Notes: generated by a model from the sequence alone, not told the origin. A stretch of DNA of 64,000 nucleotides from Arthrobacter globiformis (GCF_030815865.1 NZ_JAUSXI010000001.1:5022001-5086000); one strand, 5' to 3'. Shown: positions 25,948 to 34,845, counted from the stretch's first letter. Made by a program: numbers and translations.

Positions 25948-25973
25948 GGTATGCGCGGGGTTAGAGTGTGGGG

Positions 25974-27209
25974 TCAGAGTTGGCGGACGCGCAGCAGTTC
26001 CGGAGCGGGCTCGGCGTCGGGGCCGACGTACCCGTCGGTTCCCTTATGGGTGGCGCGCACGGCGTGCGCAACGACGGCACCCAGCCCGCCGTCGTCGGGC
26101 TCTGCCTTGTCCAGAACCACCTGCCGGACATTGCGCTGCTCAGCAGCGCCGGTGCCGCGCGCGAAGATCTCCTCGACGCCCCGCCGGGCCAGCTCCAGCT
26201 CACCGTTCTCGGCCAGCACCGGCTCCAGGAAGTCGATCAGCGAATGCACCACATCCCCGGCGGGCACTGGCCGGAAACTGCCGAAATCCAGCAGTTCGCC
26301 GCGCAGGCCGAAGTTGCTGGCCTGCCATGCTGCCATGCGCAGCAGCACCGTTGGCACGGGCGCGGGCTCCACACCCTCACGCCATTCCCGGCATGCCGAT
26401 TCCACGAGCGCACGGACCAGGACGGCGATCAGCGCTGCGTCCTCGGCGCGGAGGCAGACGTCCGCCACCCGCACCTCCACGGTGGGATGGTTCCGGGACA
26501 GGCGTGCGTCGAAGTAGATCATGCCCTCGTCCAGCACCACGCCGCTGTCCAGCAGCCGGGTCACCACGCGCCGGTAGGAGGACAGGCTGCCGTAGATGGC
26601 AGACGGGCCCGACGACGGCCAGCGGTTCCACGCCTGCGTCCGGTAGCTCTCGAACCCGGTTTCCACGCCGTTCCAGAACGGGGAGTTGGCGCTGAGCGCG
26701 ATCAGGACGGCCAGCTTGTCCCTGATCCTGTCCAGCACGGCCACGCCCTCGTCCGGAGATTCGATGTAGGTGTGGACGTGGAAGCCGCAGGTGAGCTGCT
26801 CCTGGGCGGTCAGGCCGAACCGTTCCAGCATCCTGGCGTAGCGCGGATCCGGCGTGGTGTGGCTGGACAGGGCCAGCGGCGAGGTGGCCAGGGCGGCAAT
26901 CCGTGCACCGTGGCCCTGTGCGGCTTCGTCGGCCAGGTCACGGCCGGCGCGGATCTGGCGCAGCAGTTCCGCATGGTCCAGGCACGGACGGGTCTGCGTC
27001 TCGATCTGCTCAAGCTTGAGTTCGGCGCTCAGGCCCATTTCGTCGTCGTCGCACTTGGTTTCGGCCTTTTTCTTCAGCAGCCGGGGCCTGCCCGGAGCGT
27101 CGTCGGCGGCGAGTTTGCGGCCGGCCAGAAGCGCATCGGCGAGCGCCAGCGGCTCCCCGCTGACCGGATCAACGATCAGGAGCTCTTCCTCCACGCCAAA
27201 AGTCCGCAT
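25974..27209 (-). CDS. Carboxylate-amine ligase, GCS2/YbdK family
   Basis: 411-residue ATP-dependent ligase of the glutamate-cysteine ligase 2 family. The N-terminus [12 protein letters not shown] is the signature; [30 protein letters not shown], and VEVRVADVC follow. Such enzymes show weak glutamate-cysteine ligase activity or join other carboxylate/amine pairs; the true substrate is often unknown. It is a second GCS2-fold protein besides EgtA. CACAAT lies six bases before the ATG, a near-match to the leaderless promoter pattern. Flanked on both sides by copies of the same repeat. Confidence 0.88.
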   Translation of the reverse strand: MRTFGVEEELLIVDPVSGEPLALADALLAGRKLAADDAPGRPRLLKKKAETKCDDDEMGLSAELKLEQIETQTRPCLDHAELLRQIRAGRDLADEAAQGHGARIAALATSPLALSSHTTPDPRYARMLERFGLTAQEQLTCGFHVHTYIESPDEGVAVLDRIRDKLAVLIALSANSPFWNGVETGFESYRTQAWNRWPSSGPSAIYGSLSSYRRVVTRLLDSGVVLDEGMIYFDARLSRNHPTVEVRVADVCLRAEDAALIAVLVRALVESACREWREGVEPAPVPTVLLRMAAWQASNFGLRGELLDFGSFRPVPAGDVVHSLIDFLEPVLAENGELELARRGVEEIFARGTGAAEQRNVRQVVLDKAEPDDGGLGAVVAHAVRATHKGTDGYVGPDAEPAPELLRVRQL

Positions 27210-27254
27210 GCCTACATTGTGCGCCAGACCAGCGTAATCGTCCCCGACATGACG

Positions 27255-27322
27255 AAGCGCGAACGGACACTTGTGGCCCCAAACCGGCGGGTCAACAGGG
27301 GCTTAAGTGTCCGCTCGCGCTT
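27255..27322. repeat. Dispersed intergenic repeat, copies 2 and 3 as an inverted pair
   Basis: AAGCGCGAACGGACACTT (27255-27272) faces AAGTGTCCGCTCGCGCTT (27305-27322): 17 of 18 bases pair, with a further GGCCCC/GGGGC match inside. The hairpin lies downstream of the XRE-MurA gene and ahead of the GCS2 gene; there is no T-tract, so terminator function is uncertain. Confidence 0.7.
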
Positions 27323-27330
27323 AGTTAACG

Positions 27331-28854
27331 TCAGTCCTGAAAGTACTCGATCTTGGCGCCGATGGTGTTGAGCCGCTCCGCGAGGTCCTCGTAGCCGCGC
27401 TCGATGACGTAGATGTTGCGCAGCTCGGAAACTCCGCGGGCCGCCAGCATCGCCAGCAGGAGGCAGGCAGCGGGACGCAGCGCGGGCGGGCAGCCCACTT
27501 CCGCGGCACGCCAGCGCGTGGGGCCGTTGACGTAGATGCGGTGCGGGTCCAGCAACTGGATCCGGGCGCCCAGCTTGTTCAGCTCCGTCAAGTAGATCGC
27601 GCGGTTCTCGTACACCCAGTCGTGGATCATGGTCTGGCCCTCGGCATTGCCCGCGATCACCGCGAAGAACGGAAGGTTATCGATGTTCAGCCCGGGGAAC
27701 GGCATCGGGTGGATCTTGTCCTCCGGCGCGCGCAGCTCCGAGGGCTTCGTGGTCACGTCCACCAGCCGGGTGCGCCCGTTGCGGGCCGTGTACTCGCCGG
27801 AGACCTCCAGCTGCTGGCCCATCTGTTCCAGGGTGGCCAGCTCTATCTCCATGAATTCGATGGGCACCCTGCGGATGGTCACCTCTGAGTTGGTGACAAT
27901 GCCGGCGGTGATGAGGCTCATCGCCTCGATGGGGTCCTCCGAGGGGAAGTACTCGATGTCGACGTCGATGGTCGGTTTGCCGGTGATCTTTAGCGTGGTG
28001 GTTCCAACGCCGTCGATCTCCACGCCCAGCCGCTGCAGGTAGAAGCAGAGGTCCTGGACCATGTAGTTGGGGCTGGCGTTGCGGATGACCGTGGTGCCGC
28101 AGCGGTGGGCCGCGGCCATGATGGCGTTCTCCGTAACGGTGTCGCCGCGCTCGGTCAGCACGAAGGACCTGTCCAGTTCGTCGGTGGGAGGTGCCTGCAC
28201 GCTGTAGAAGCCTGAACTGGCCTCCACGGACAGACCGAACTGCCGAAGTGCCTGCATGTGCGGCTCCACGGTGCGGATGCCCAGGTCGCAGCCCCCGGCG
28301 TAGGGCAGCCGGTATTCATCGGTCACATCAAGCAGCGGACCCAGCAGCATGATGACGCTGCGGGTCCGGCGCGCAGCCTCGGCGTCCATGGACGCCAGGT
28401 CAAGGTCCGCAGGCCGGCGGAGGCGGAGATCGTTGTCGTTGAGCCAGGTGCATTCGACGCCGATGCTGCTCAGAACCTCGACGATGCGGTTGACCTCCTC
28501 GATCCGGGCCAGCCGGCGCAGCGTCGTGGTGCCACGGTTGATGAGGCTGGCGCATAGAAGAGCGACCCCGGCGTTCTTGCTGGTGTTGACGTCAACGGAG
28601 CCCGAAAGCGTCCTGCCGCCCTCTACGCGGAGGTGGGTCATCTGCGATTTGCCGAGCTGGACGAAGCTGCGGCCGAAGATAGCCTCCAGGCGCTGGATCA
28701 TTTTCAGGCTCATGTTCTGCTTGCCCTGTTCCATGCGGGCCACGGCACTTTGGCTGGTGCCGAGTTCCGCGGCCAACTGGCCCTGGGTCCACCCCTTCTG
28801 GCCGCGGGCGTCGCGGAGCAGAAGACCAACATGTTCAACAGTCTGTTGTGTCAT
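27331..28854 (-). CDS. XRE helix-turn-helix fused to a MurA-like enolpyruvyltransferase
   Basis: 507 residues. Residues 1-65 are an XRE/Cro DNA-binding domain (LLLRDARGQKGWTQGQLA, TSQSAVARMEQGK). Residues 75-507 have the MurA/EPSP-synthase inside-out barrel: GSVDVNTSKNAGVALLCASL, PYAGGCDLGIRTVEPH, ENAIMAAA, PFPGLNIDNLPFF, LTELNKLGARI. The catalytic-loop cysteine (GGCDLG, Cys115 of E. coli MurA) and the late aspartate are kept, but several substrate-binding stretches differ. It may sense a UDP-sugar or phosphoenolpyruvate and regulate transcription, or still act on the first step of peptidoglycan synthesis. TATATT lies six bases before the ATG, and a palindrome overlaps it, suggesting autoregulation. 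Confidence 0.9.
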   Translation of the reverse strand: MTQQTVEHVGLLLRDARGQKGWTQGQLAAELGTSQSAVARMEQGKQNMSLKMIQRLEAIFGRSFVQLGKSQMTHLRVEGGRTLSGSVDVNTSKNAGVALLCASLINRGTTTLRRLARIEEVNRIVEVLSSIGVECTWLNDNDLRLRRPADLDLASMDAEAARRTRSVIMLLGPLLDVTDEYRLPYAGGCDLGIRTVEPHMQALRQFGLSVEASSGFYSVQAPPTDELDRSFVLTERGDTVTENAIMAAAHRCGTTVIRNASPNYMVQDLCFYLQRLGVEIDGVGTTTLKITGKPTIDVDIEYFPSEDPIEAMSLITAGIVTNSEVTIRRVPIEFMEIELATLEQMGQQLEVSGEYTARNGRTRLVDVTTKPSELRAPEDKIHPMPFPGLNIDNLPFFAVIAGNAEGQTMIHDWVYENRAIYLTELNKLGARIQLLDPHRIYVNGPTRWRAAEVGCPPALRPAACLLLAMLAARGVSELRNIYVIERGYEDLAERLNTIGAKIEYFQD

Positions 28855-28874
28855 GGGAAAAATATATCAGATAT
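28855..28874 (-). promoter_or_regulatory. Leaderless promoter and palindrome at the XRE-MurA gene
   Basis: On the minus strand TATATT (28866-28861) is followed by six bases and the ATG. The palindrome ATATC-A-GATAT (28864-28874) overlaps it and is a good candidate operator for the protein's own helix-turn-helix. Confidence 0.6.
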
Positions 28875-28928
28875 GAGTTATTCCGTCGCATCTGTCACCT
28901 ACAGGAGGGGCGCCCAGCCCGTAATATA

Positions 28929-28959
28929 CCCGTTATACGCATAAGCATTCAATAACGGG
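28929..28959. repeat. Inverted repeat in the XRE-MurA / exported-hydrolase divergent region
   Basis: CCCGTTAT (28929-28936) faces ATAACGGG (28952-28959), 15 bases apart, next to the AT-rich TAATATA sequence. It lies 11 bases before the GTG of the exported protein and may be a regulator site shared by the divergent pair. Confidence 0.45.
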
Positions 28960-28969
28960 CGACAGTAGT

Positions 28970-30064
28970 GTGACAGAACCTGTGACGGCCTCCGCAGCCT
29001 CAGTCAAGGACCGTGCACTGGCCTTGACCGGCCGCGCATCCGGGAGCAAGCTAGCGGTACCTGTTGCGGCCACAAGGGAATGGGAGGCCGCCGTGTCCAT
29101 TTTCAGCTCCGCCGTGCTGGGCAGGAAGTACCCTCTTGGGCGTCCGGCTTCAGCGCTGCTGTCCTTCGTGGTGGCTACAGCCGTGGGCTTCATTCCGGGA
29201 CCAAGGCTGGACGACGGCGCGCCCCCGGCACCCGAATCAACCGTCACCCAGGCGTCGCCCAAGGCTTCTGCCACTTCCAGCAGCGCCGCGCAGGCGCAGC
29301 CGCCCGCGTCCCCGCAATCCCCGCGGCCGGTGGCCCGTCAGCCCGTACAGCCGCCAGAGTCCGGCAGGGTCCCATTGGGCAACGATGCTTCGTGGCCGCA
29401 GTGCAGCGGCGGCCTGCCCGACGACCCTGCGTTCGCGATTATCGGAGTCAACAACGGGCGCGCCAACACTACCAACCCCTGCCTCCACCAGCAGCTTGAC
29501 TGGGGGGAGGACGCAGCTGGCGGGACCGGCCAGCCCCGCCTTGCGCTCTATGTGAACACCGCGAATCCCGGGCTGCGCGGCTCCTGGTGGCCGGTGAACA
29601 ACGAGTACGGCGGCAAGGCAGTGGCCAACCCGTACGGCACCTGCCAGGGCAAGGAGGACGCGGCGTGCGCCTACATGTACGGGTACGCAAAAGCCTTCGA
29701 CGACGCATACCTTCGCACCATCTCCGACCCTGAGACGTACCTCTGGTGGCTGGATGTCGAGACGGGCAACAGTTGGTCAGGCGACAGGACGGCCAACCGG
29801 GCGGACCTAGAAGGCATGACCGACTTTTTCCACAGCATAGGGGCCAGGGTGGGCATCTACTCCGCGGCGCGGCAGTGGGGACAGATCGTCGGCGAGATCG
29901 GTTCAGCCAGCAGCCTCTACTCCCTGCCAAGCTGGCTTGCCGGGGCGCACACTGCCGCCGATGCCAGGAGCATGTGCTCCGCGGCGCCCCTCACCGCAGG
30001 CGGCAAAGTGGTCCTCACCCAGTTTGTGGCCGGAGGCTTCGACTACAACCACTCCTGCGTCTGA
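28970..30064 (+). CDS. Exported protein with GH25/DUF1906-like hydrolase domain
   Basis: 364 residues. A hydrophobic segment near residues 63-78 (ALLSFVVATAVGFIPG) follows a 60-residue cytoplasmic start, then a Pro/Ser/Ala-rich linker (residues 82-130), then a barrel-like domain: GNDASWPQCSG, FAIIGVNNGRA, YVNTANPG, WWLDVETGNSW, GARVGIYSAARQW, LTQFVAGGFDYNHSC. The DVE motif and repeated Trp/Tyr strands resemble GH25 muramidases and DUF1906 glycosidase-like proteins. It is probably membrane-anchored outside the cell and may cut cell-wall glycan. The start at GTG 28970 is uncertain; a later start nearer the hydrophobic segment is possible. It is divergent from the XRE-MurA gene. Confidence 0.7.
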   Translation: MTEPVTASAASVKDRALALTGRASGSKLAVPVAATREWEAAVSIFSSAVLGRKYPLGRPASALLSFVVATAVGFIPGPRLDDGAPPAPESTVTQASPKASATSSSAAQAQPPASPQSPRPVARQPVQPPESGRVPLGNDASWPQCSGGLPDDPAFAIIGVNNGRANTTNPCLHQQLDWGEDAAGGTGQPRLALYVNTANPGLRGSWWPVNNEYGGKAVANPYGTCQGKEDAACAYMYGYAKAFDDAYLRTISDPETYLWWLDVETGNSWSGDRTANRADLEGMTDFFHSIGARVGIYSAARQWGQIVGEIGSASSLYSLPSWLAGAHTAADARSMCSAAPLTAGGKVVLTQFVAGGFDYNHSCV

Positions 30065-30081
30065 CGCACACCGCGAACATT

Positions 30082-30093
30082 TAGACTCGGCCC
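30082..30093 (+). promoter_or_regulatory. -10 element for a leaderless GNAT mRNA
   Basis: TAGACT, six bases, then ATG 30094. Confidence 0.55.
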
Positions 30094-30606
30094 ATGGATC
30101 ACACCTGCAGCGTCCGCAAGGCCGCCCCCGAAGACGCCGAGGCCCTGGCCCGACTCCACTTGGAATGCTGGCGCGAAACCTACACGCACCTGCTTTCAGC
30201 GGGCTTCATGGCCAGGCAAGGCGTGGAAGAGCGGCTGACCATGTGGCGGCACCTTCTGAACGGCCCATACGCGGCCCGTCAGTTCGTAGCGGACGACGCC
30301 GGGAAGCTGGTGGGGTTTGCCGGCTCGCTTCCGACCGAGGAAGGGCTGAGGGAGCAGACCGAGCTCTGGGGCATCTACCTCCTGGCCTCCCACCATGGCA
30401 GGGGGCTCGGCCGGGCGCTGCTCGAGGCTGCGATCGGGAGCGAGGCGGCTGCGCTGTGGGTCGCCGAGGACAACCCCCGCGCCCAGGCCTTCTATCAGCG
30501 CAACGGCTTCGTCTTCACCGGCGCCAGGGACACGATCGAAGACTGGGAAGGGCTGGCCGAGATCCGGATGGCGCGGCCGGCAGGGTTGGCACACCCGGCG
30601 GGTTAG
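30094..30606 (+). CDS. GNAT family N-acetyltransferase
   Basis: 170-residue GCN5-related acetyltransferase. The acetyl-CoA loop is ASHHGRGLGRALLEAA (near residue 100), followed by LWVAEDNPRAQAFYQRNGF, the usual beta-bulge and substrate strand. The N-terminus (RKAAPEDAEALARLHLECWRETY) is typical of this group. The acceptor amine is unknown. Its stop overlaps the stop of the convergent EcfT gene by four bases. No operon partner. Confidence 0.9.
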   Translation: MDHTCSVRKAAPEDAEALARLHLECWRETYTHLLSAGFMARQGVEERLTMWRHLLNGPYAARQFVADDAGKLVGFAGSLPTEEGLREQTELWGIYLLASHHGRGLGRALLEAAIGSEAAALWVAEDNPRAQAFYQRNGFVFTGARDTIEDWEGLAEIRMARPAGLAHPAG

Positions 30607-31406
30607 GAGCCCTGCAGCCACACCATGTTCCACGTGCCGGCCCACAGCGCGGCAGCCACGGCGCCGGCAGCGACCAGCACTCCGCCGAGCACCACCCAGA
30701 CGTCCAGCACACTGTAGGTGGACACGCGCGCCCAGGTCCGGCTGGCGCCGCCGAACCCGCGGGCCTCCATCGTCACGGCAAGCCGGGTGGCGCGGCGGAT
30801 GGCCTGGACCAGGAGGCCGAAGCTCTGCCCCAGGGTGGCCCGCATCCGTTGCCACGGGTTGCCGCGCGATCCGACGCCTCGGGCGCGCCTGGCCATGCCG
30901 ATGGTCTGCCATTCCTCGGCCATCAGGCCGACCAGCCTCATCGCGGCCAGGGTCCCGAGCACGAAGCGGTGGGGCAGCCGCGCCTTTTGCGCCAGGGCGT
31001 CCGCCAGGTCGGTGGGATCGGTGCAGCTCATCAGCAGCACCGCAGGCAGGGCAATGGCCAGGCCCCGCAGCAGAAAACCCAGCCCCAGCTGAAGGGAACC
31101 TTCGCTCATGGACCAGAGGCCGACGTCGAGCAGTATTCTCCCGCTGTCCGGCGACAGGATGGAGGTGCTCCAGCCGCCGACGGCGGCCGCGAGGATCAGG
31201 GGCCAGCCGCGCTGCCACAGCAGCGAGAAAGTCAGGCCGGCCAAGGGGAAGACCAGCAGCTCACACACCAGAGCAACCGACGCCGACATCCAGTCGATGG
31301 ACAGCGCCAGGACGAGGGTGATGAGGAAGACCGCCGCAAATTTGGCCAGCGGATTGGCGCGCGTCAGTACCGCCCGGTTTCCGACAAGTATCAGCGCTTC
31401 CCTCAT
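30603..31406 (-). CDS. ykoC: ECF transporter T component (YkoC type)
   Basis: 267-residue inner-membrane protein, CbiQ/EcfT family: N-terminal helices, then the two coupling helices with Ala-Arg-Gly signatures (MARRARGVG and MEARGFGG) that dock on the ATPases. It overlaps the ATPase gene by four bases and is the last gene of the TPP-riboswitch-controlled operon, so it serves uptake of a thiamine precursor (hydroxymethylpyrimidine in YkoEDC systems). Length and topology are normal. Confidence 0.9.
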   Translation of the reverse strand: MREALILVGNRAVLTRANPLAKFAAVFLITLVLALSIDWMSASVALVCELLVFPLAGLTFSLLWQRGWPLILAAAVGGWSTSILSPDSGRILLDVGLWSMSEGSLQLGLGFLLRGLAIALPAVLLMSCTDPTDLADALAQKARLPHRFVLGTLAAMRLVGLMAEEWQTIGMARRARGVGSRGNPWQRMRATLGQSFGLLVQAIRRATRLAVTMEARGFGGASRTWARVSTYSVLDVWVVLGGVLVAAGAVAAALWAGTWNMVWLQGS

Positions 31407-33037
31407 GTCACCGTCTGTTCTGACGTTGGTTCAGCGGGTCTGGGCTCGGGCCGGCCGCCGGGGCCCAACCGCAGCTCGGTGCCGCCGAGCACATGGGTGA
31501 ACTCCTCGTCATGGGTTACGGACACCACGGCTGTGCCGGCGTCAAGCAGTTCGGAAAGGAATGAGGCAAGCTCCGCCCAGGTGTTGGCGTCCTGGCCGAA
31601 GGTCGGCTCGTCCAGCACCAGCACCTGGGGGTGCGCCGCCAGGACGGTGGCCACGGACAGCCTGCGTTTCTCCCCGCCGGAGAGGGTGTAAGGGTTGGCG
31701 TCCACGAGATGCGTGAGGCGCAGCCGCTCCAGCAGCTCATCGACTCGCTCTTCGCCGTGGCCCAGATGGCGGGGGCCGAACTGCAGCTCGTCCAGGACGC
31801 GGCCGGTGACGAACTGGTGCTCGGGCTCCTGGAACACCGTACCGATCCGGGCGATCAGCTGCTCCGCCCTCCACTTGTAGGGGTCAATTCCGGCTCCGCC
31901 GCTCAACTCAACAGTCGCGGACACCTTGCCGGCCACCGGCGGGAGCAGCCCGGCGAGAGTCAGCGCAAACGTGGATTTGCCCGCGCCGTTGGGACCTGTG
32001 ACGGTGAGCGCTTCGCCTGCCCGGACCTGTGCCGTTACGTCCCGCAGCACCGGTTCCGGAGGCACCGAACGGAAGCCGCGGCGGCGTGGACGTTCCCGCG
32101 ACACGGCGAGCTTTTCGGCCGCCAGCAGCAGCTGGCCGGTGTTATGTCCGGAGGAGGTCGGAACGCTGGCACTTGAACGGCGCCGGGTTTCGGGAACGTA
32201 GCCGGGGACCCAGACGCCGGCGGCGGTGAGCATCCCGCGGGCCTGTTCGAGTACCTCGTCCGGGGTCCCGTCGATCAGCACCGCTCCGTCCGCGGCGGAC
32301 CCCGGCTGCAGGACCACGATCCGGTCCACCAGGTCTTTCCAGGCCGCGACCCGGTGCTCCACCACCACCAGGGTGGCCCCGGTCTTGTCGAGGCAGCGAC
32401 CCACGGCGTCGCGGACTTCCAGGACGCCGGCGGGGTCGAGGTTCGCTGTCGGCTCGTCCAGCAGGATGAGTCCCGGCCGCATCGCCAGGATGCCGGCAAG
32501 CGCGAGGCGCTGCTTCTGGCCGCCGGACAGGGACGACGTCGGGTGGTTCAGCGGAAGGTGCGCCAGCCCGACGTCCTCCAGCGCTTCATGCACGCGGCGC
32601 CAGATCTCGTCGCGGGGCACGGACAGGTTCTCGGCACCGAAGGCGACGTCGTCACCGAGGCGCGACAGCACAACCTGGGTTTCCGGGTCCTGCTGCATGA
32701 GCCCGGCGCGGCCGCGCCGGGAACGGGGCGGCGCGCCGTCGATGAGCAGCTCTCCGCTCTCGTCCGCGTCGTCACGGCCGGGAGTCCCGGCGTCGTCCGC
32801 GGAACTCCCCGCAGCGGAACTACCGCCCGCGTCGCTGTCCCCCAGCACACCCGCCAGGGCGTGAAGCAGCGTGGACTTGCCGGCTCCGGAAGGGCCCAAC
32901 AGCAGGACCCGCTCGCCGGGGCGGATGTCCAGGTCGAGGGCATGGACCGCGGGTTTGGTGCGGCCGGCGTGGCGCCAGCCCCAGCCGCGGGCGGTGACCG
33001 CGGCGGGGCGGACACCTCCGTCGTGTTGTCCGGGCAT
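31403..33037 (-). CDS. ykoD: ECF transporter tandem ATPase (YkoD type)
   Basis: 544-residue double ATP-binding-cassette protein, both halves complete: Walker A GPSGAGKST and GPNGAGKST, signatures LSGGQKQR and LSGGEKRR, Walker B LILLDEPTANLD and VLVLDEPTFGQD. It powers the ECF transporter with the T and S components. A Ser/Gly/Asp-rich insert (about residues 70-105) lies after the first Walker A. The ATG at 33037 overlaps the S-component stop (TAATG); a longer open frame upstream is the other frame of the S gene and is not used. Fused EcfA1-EcfA2 is usual in YkoEDC systems. Confidence 0.95.
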   Translation of the reverse strand: MPGQHDGGVRPAAVTARGWGWRHAGRTKPAVHALDLDIRPGERVLLLGPSGAGKSTLLHALAGVLGDSDAGGSSAAGSSADDAGTPGRDDADESGELLIDGAPPRSRRGRAGLMQQDPETQVVLSRLGDDVAFGAENLSVPRDEIWRRVHEALEDVGLAHLPLNHPTSSLSGGQKQRLALAGILAMRPGLILLDEPTANLDPAGVLEVRDAVGRCLDKTGATLVVVEHRVAAWKDLVDRIVVLQPGSAADGAVLIDGTPDEVLEQARGMLTAAGVWVPGYVPETRRRSSASVPTSSGHNTGQLLLAAEKLAVSRERPRRRGFRSVPPEPVLRDVTAQVRAGEALTVTGPNGAGKSTFALTLAGLLPPVAGKVSATVELSGGAGIDPYKWRAEQLIARIGTVFQEPEHQFVTGRVLDELQFGPRHLGHGEERVDELLERLRLTHLVDANPYTLSGGEKRRLSVATVLAAHPQVLVLDEPTFGQDANTWAELASFLSELLDAGTAVVSVTHDEEFTHVLGGTELRLGPGGRPEPRPAEPTSEQTVT

Positions 33038-33659
33038 TAGGAGAAGACGGGCTCCGTGGCTGCCTTGCGGGACGCGAAGGAGCTCAGCACACCTGTCCTG
33101 GCCAGGCCGCGCGTGGCGATCCAGGACAGCGCGCCGGCAATGACCGCGCCGGAAATGGCGCAGAACACGATGTACGCGAGCTTGTCGCCTGCTGCGTAGG
33201 CGATGTTCCAGCCCCAGGGGGCGAAGGAGTCGTTGAGCCCGCAGAACAGTCCGGCACCGGCCCCCGCAAGCAGCGAGGCGGGCAGGTTGAACTTCCGGTA
33301 CGCGAAGGCGGCGAACACGAGCTCCGCCCCCAGGCCCTGCAGAACGCCGGAAATGAGCACCGTGGTGCCGTACTGCGAGCCCATGAGCAGCTCGCCGGTA
33401 GCAGCCACACCCTCGCAGAACAGGGCCGCGCCGGGCTTGCGGATGATGAGCATCCCCAGGACCGCCGGAATCATCCAGCCGCCGGCGTAGAGGCCGGTCA
33501 GGGGCGCGGGTAGATGGCGTTGATGGGGGTGGAGATGAGGTTGGCGCCCTGGGACCAGGCCCAGAAGATGACGCCGCCGGCAACGGCGATGAGCGCCGCC
33601 ACGACGATGTCCGCCACGCGCCAGCTGTAGCTGGTCTTCTTGATTGCTGCAGTTGTCAT
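33037..33659 (-). pseudogene. ykoE: ECF S component (YkoE type) split by a frameshift
   Basis: The membrane substrate-binding subunit is present in two frames. The N-terminal part begins at ATG 33659 after AGGAGGACC (residues TTAAIKKTSYSWRV, then two helices to NAIYP) and hits a stop at 33500. The C-terminal part (PLTGLYAGGWMIPAVLGML onward) continues in another frame to 33037. The break is at CGCG (33505-33508): dropping one CG would restore ...AIYPPLTGLYAGG.... Everything else, including the TPP riboswitch, ribosome site and coupled ATPase gene, is intact. Either the transporter has recently lost its S component or this is a sequencing error. Confidence 0.85.
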
Positions 33660-33744
33660 GATGGTCCTCCTGAGGAACAGGAGGGGAAAGCGTTCCCCCG
33701 GCTGCCGATGGCTGAGCCACCTGCTGCCGGGCACTCTGAGAACT

Positions 33745-33869
33745 CGACTCCCTTGCGCCGGTACTAGCCGGATCAGGTTCGAGGGTCTGCGGCGGTCCGC
33801 ACTCTCAGCGCCCATCCGCGGTTGCGCTGGCAGTTGCCTTTGCATCCCGACGGCGGCGCTCCCCTGTCG
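33745..33869 (-). promoter_or_regulatory. TPP (thiamine pyrophosphate) riboswitch
   Basis: Read on the minus strand it has the conserved blocks in order: ACAGGGGAGCGCC, an extended P3 arm, GGGCGCTGAGAGTGCGGACC, CAGACCCTCGAACCTGATC, GGCTAGTACCGGCGCAAGGG. CTGAGA and the ACCTGAT/GCTAGTACC/GCAAGGGA blocks are hallmarks of the THI element. It lies 85 bases ahead of the ykoE-type start and should repress the transporter operon when thiamine pyrophosphate is plentiful. Confidence 0.96.
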
Positions 33870-33981
33870 TGATAAATCTGCCCTTGTGGGCTGATCCAGT
33901 TTACACCTCGCCCCGCCCGGAAACCGGGGGCCGCTGTCACAATGCGGAAGTTTTCATGCGGCGTCAGGACAGCGGCCCGAG

Positions 33982-33993
33982 TAGATTGAGGCC
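33982..33993 (+). promoter_or_regulatory. -10 element for a leaderless UPF0303 mRNA
   Basis: TAGATT, six bases (GAGGCC), then ATG 33994. The GAGG could also act as a ribosome site if transcription starts further upstream. Confidence 0.5.
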
Positions 33994-34545
33994 ATGACGC
34001 AACAGGACTCCGGCAGCGCTCCCGTGCCCGCCTTTGACCCCGACTCCTCCGAGGAACAGCCGGCGGGAGCCTTGGACGCCCTGATTGGGCAGATCGAAGG
34101 GGAGATCGCTGAACTGCAGTTTCCGAGGTTCAGCAAGGACGATGCCCTGGCGCTGGGCCTGGAACTGGTGGAACGGGGCAAGGAGGACAACCTGCCCATC
34201 GCCATCGACATCACCAAGGGGGAGCAGGTGCTCTTCCATGTGGCGCTTGAGGGTGCCACCCCGGACAACGAAGGCTGGGTGCGGGCCAAGCAGCGGACTG
34301 CTGAGCGCTACGAGGAACCGTCGTTGCTGGTGGGCCTGCGCGGCAGGGTCGGCGGCGGACGGATCGAGGACAACGCCTGGTTCGACCAGTCCACCTACGC
34401 TGCCCACGGCGGAGCCTTCCCCGTTTATGTGCGGGATGTGGGTGTGGTGGCTGTGGTCACCGTGTCCGGGCTGCCGCAGAAGGCGGACCACGACCTCGTG
34501 GTGCAGGCGTTGCGGGAGATCCACCGGTCCATACGGCTAGGCTAA
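33994..34545 (+). CDS. UPF0303 / haem-degrading-domain (HbpS-like) protein
   Basis: 183 residues. After a 40-residue acidic N-terminus, the chain matches the UPF0303 fold: FSKDDALALGLELVERG, LPIAIDITKGEQVLFH, WVRAKQRTAERYEEPS, and GGAFPVYVRDVGVVAVVTVSGLPQKADHDLV. The fold is shared with HbpS-like haem-binding proteins and with yeast YBR137W; the biochemical role in bacteria is unclear. No signal peptide, so cytoplasmic. It is followed 36 bases later by a small membrane protein gene on the same strand. Confidence 0.85.
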   Translation: MTQQDSGSAPVPAFDPDSSEEQPAGALDALIGQIEGEIAELQFPRFSKDDALALGLELVERGKEDNLPIAIDITKGEQVLFHVALEGATPDNEGWVRAKQRTAERYEEPSLLVGLRGRVGGGRIEDNAWFDQSTYAAHGGAFPVYVRDVGVVAVVTVSGLPQKADHDLVVQALREIHRSIRLG

Positions 34546-34581
34546 GGACAGACCAGTGTTCATCACGCGAGGAGTTCCGCA

Positions 34582-34845
34582 ATGAGTTTCTTCATCAAAC
34601 TGCTTGGCACAGGCATCAGCCTGCTGGCAGGGTTCGCCGGCACCAAGGCCGTCGACACCATCTGGGAAAAAATCACGGGCCGGAAGCCCCCCAAGGGTGA
34701 CAAGGACGACGTGCCCACCACGCTGCGCACGGCCCTCACGTTCGCCCTCGTCTCCGCCTCCGTAAGCGCGGTCATCCAGGTGCTGGCCAACCGCGGCACC
34801 CAGCGGGCCATCACCCGCTTCGCCAAGACCCAGGACATCGTCTAG
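34582..34845 (+). CDS. DUF4235 small membrane protein
   Basis: 87 residues with two hydrophobic stretches (LLGTGISLLAGFAGTKAVDT and TALTFALVSASVSAVIQVLA) and a short basic loop (GRKPPKGDKDD), as in the actinobacterial DUF4235 family. GAGGAG lies 8 bases before the ATG. Likely membrane-located; function unknown. It probably shares a transcript with the upstream UPF0303 gene and is followed by a hairpin. Confidence 0.85.
   Translation: MSFFIKLLGTGISLLAGFAGTKAVDTIWEKITGRKPPKGDKDDVPTTLRTALTFALVSASVSAVIQVLANRGTQRAITRFAKTQDIV

Noticed and set aside
33038..33583. N-terminal extension of the tandem ATPase
   Set aside because: It is a shadow frame within the S-component gene; the ATG overlapping the S stop gives the normal ATPase start.
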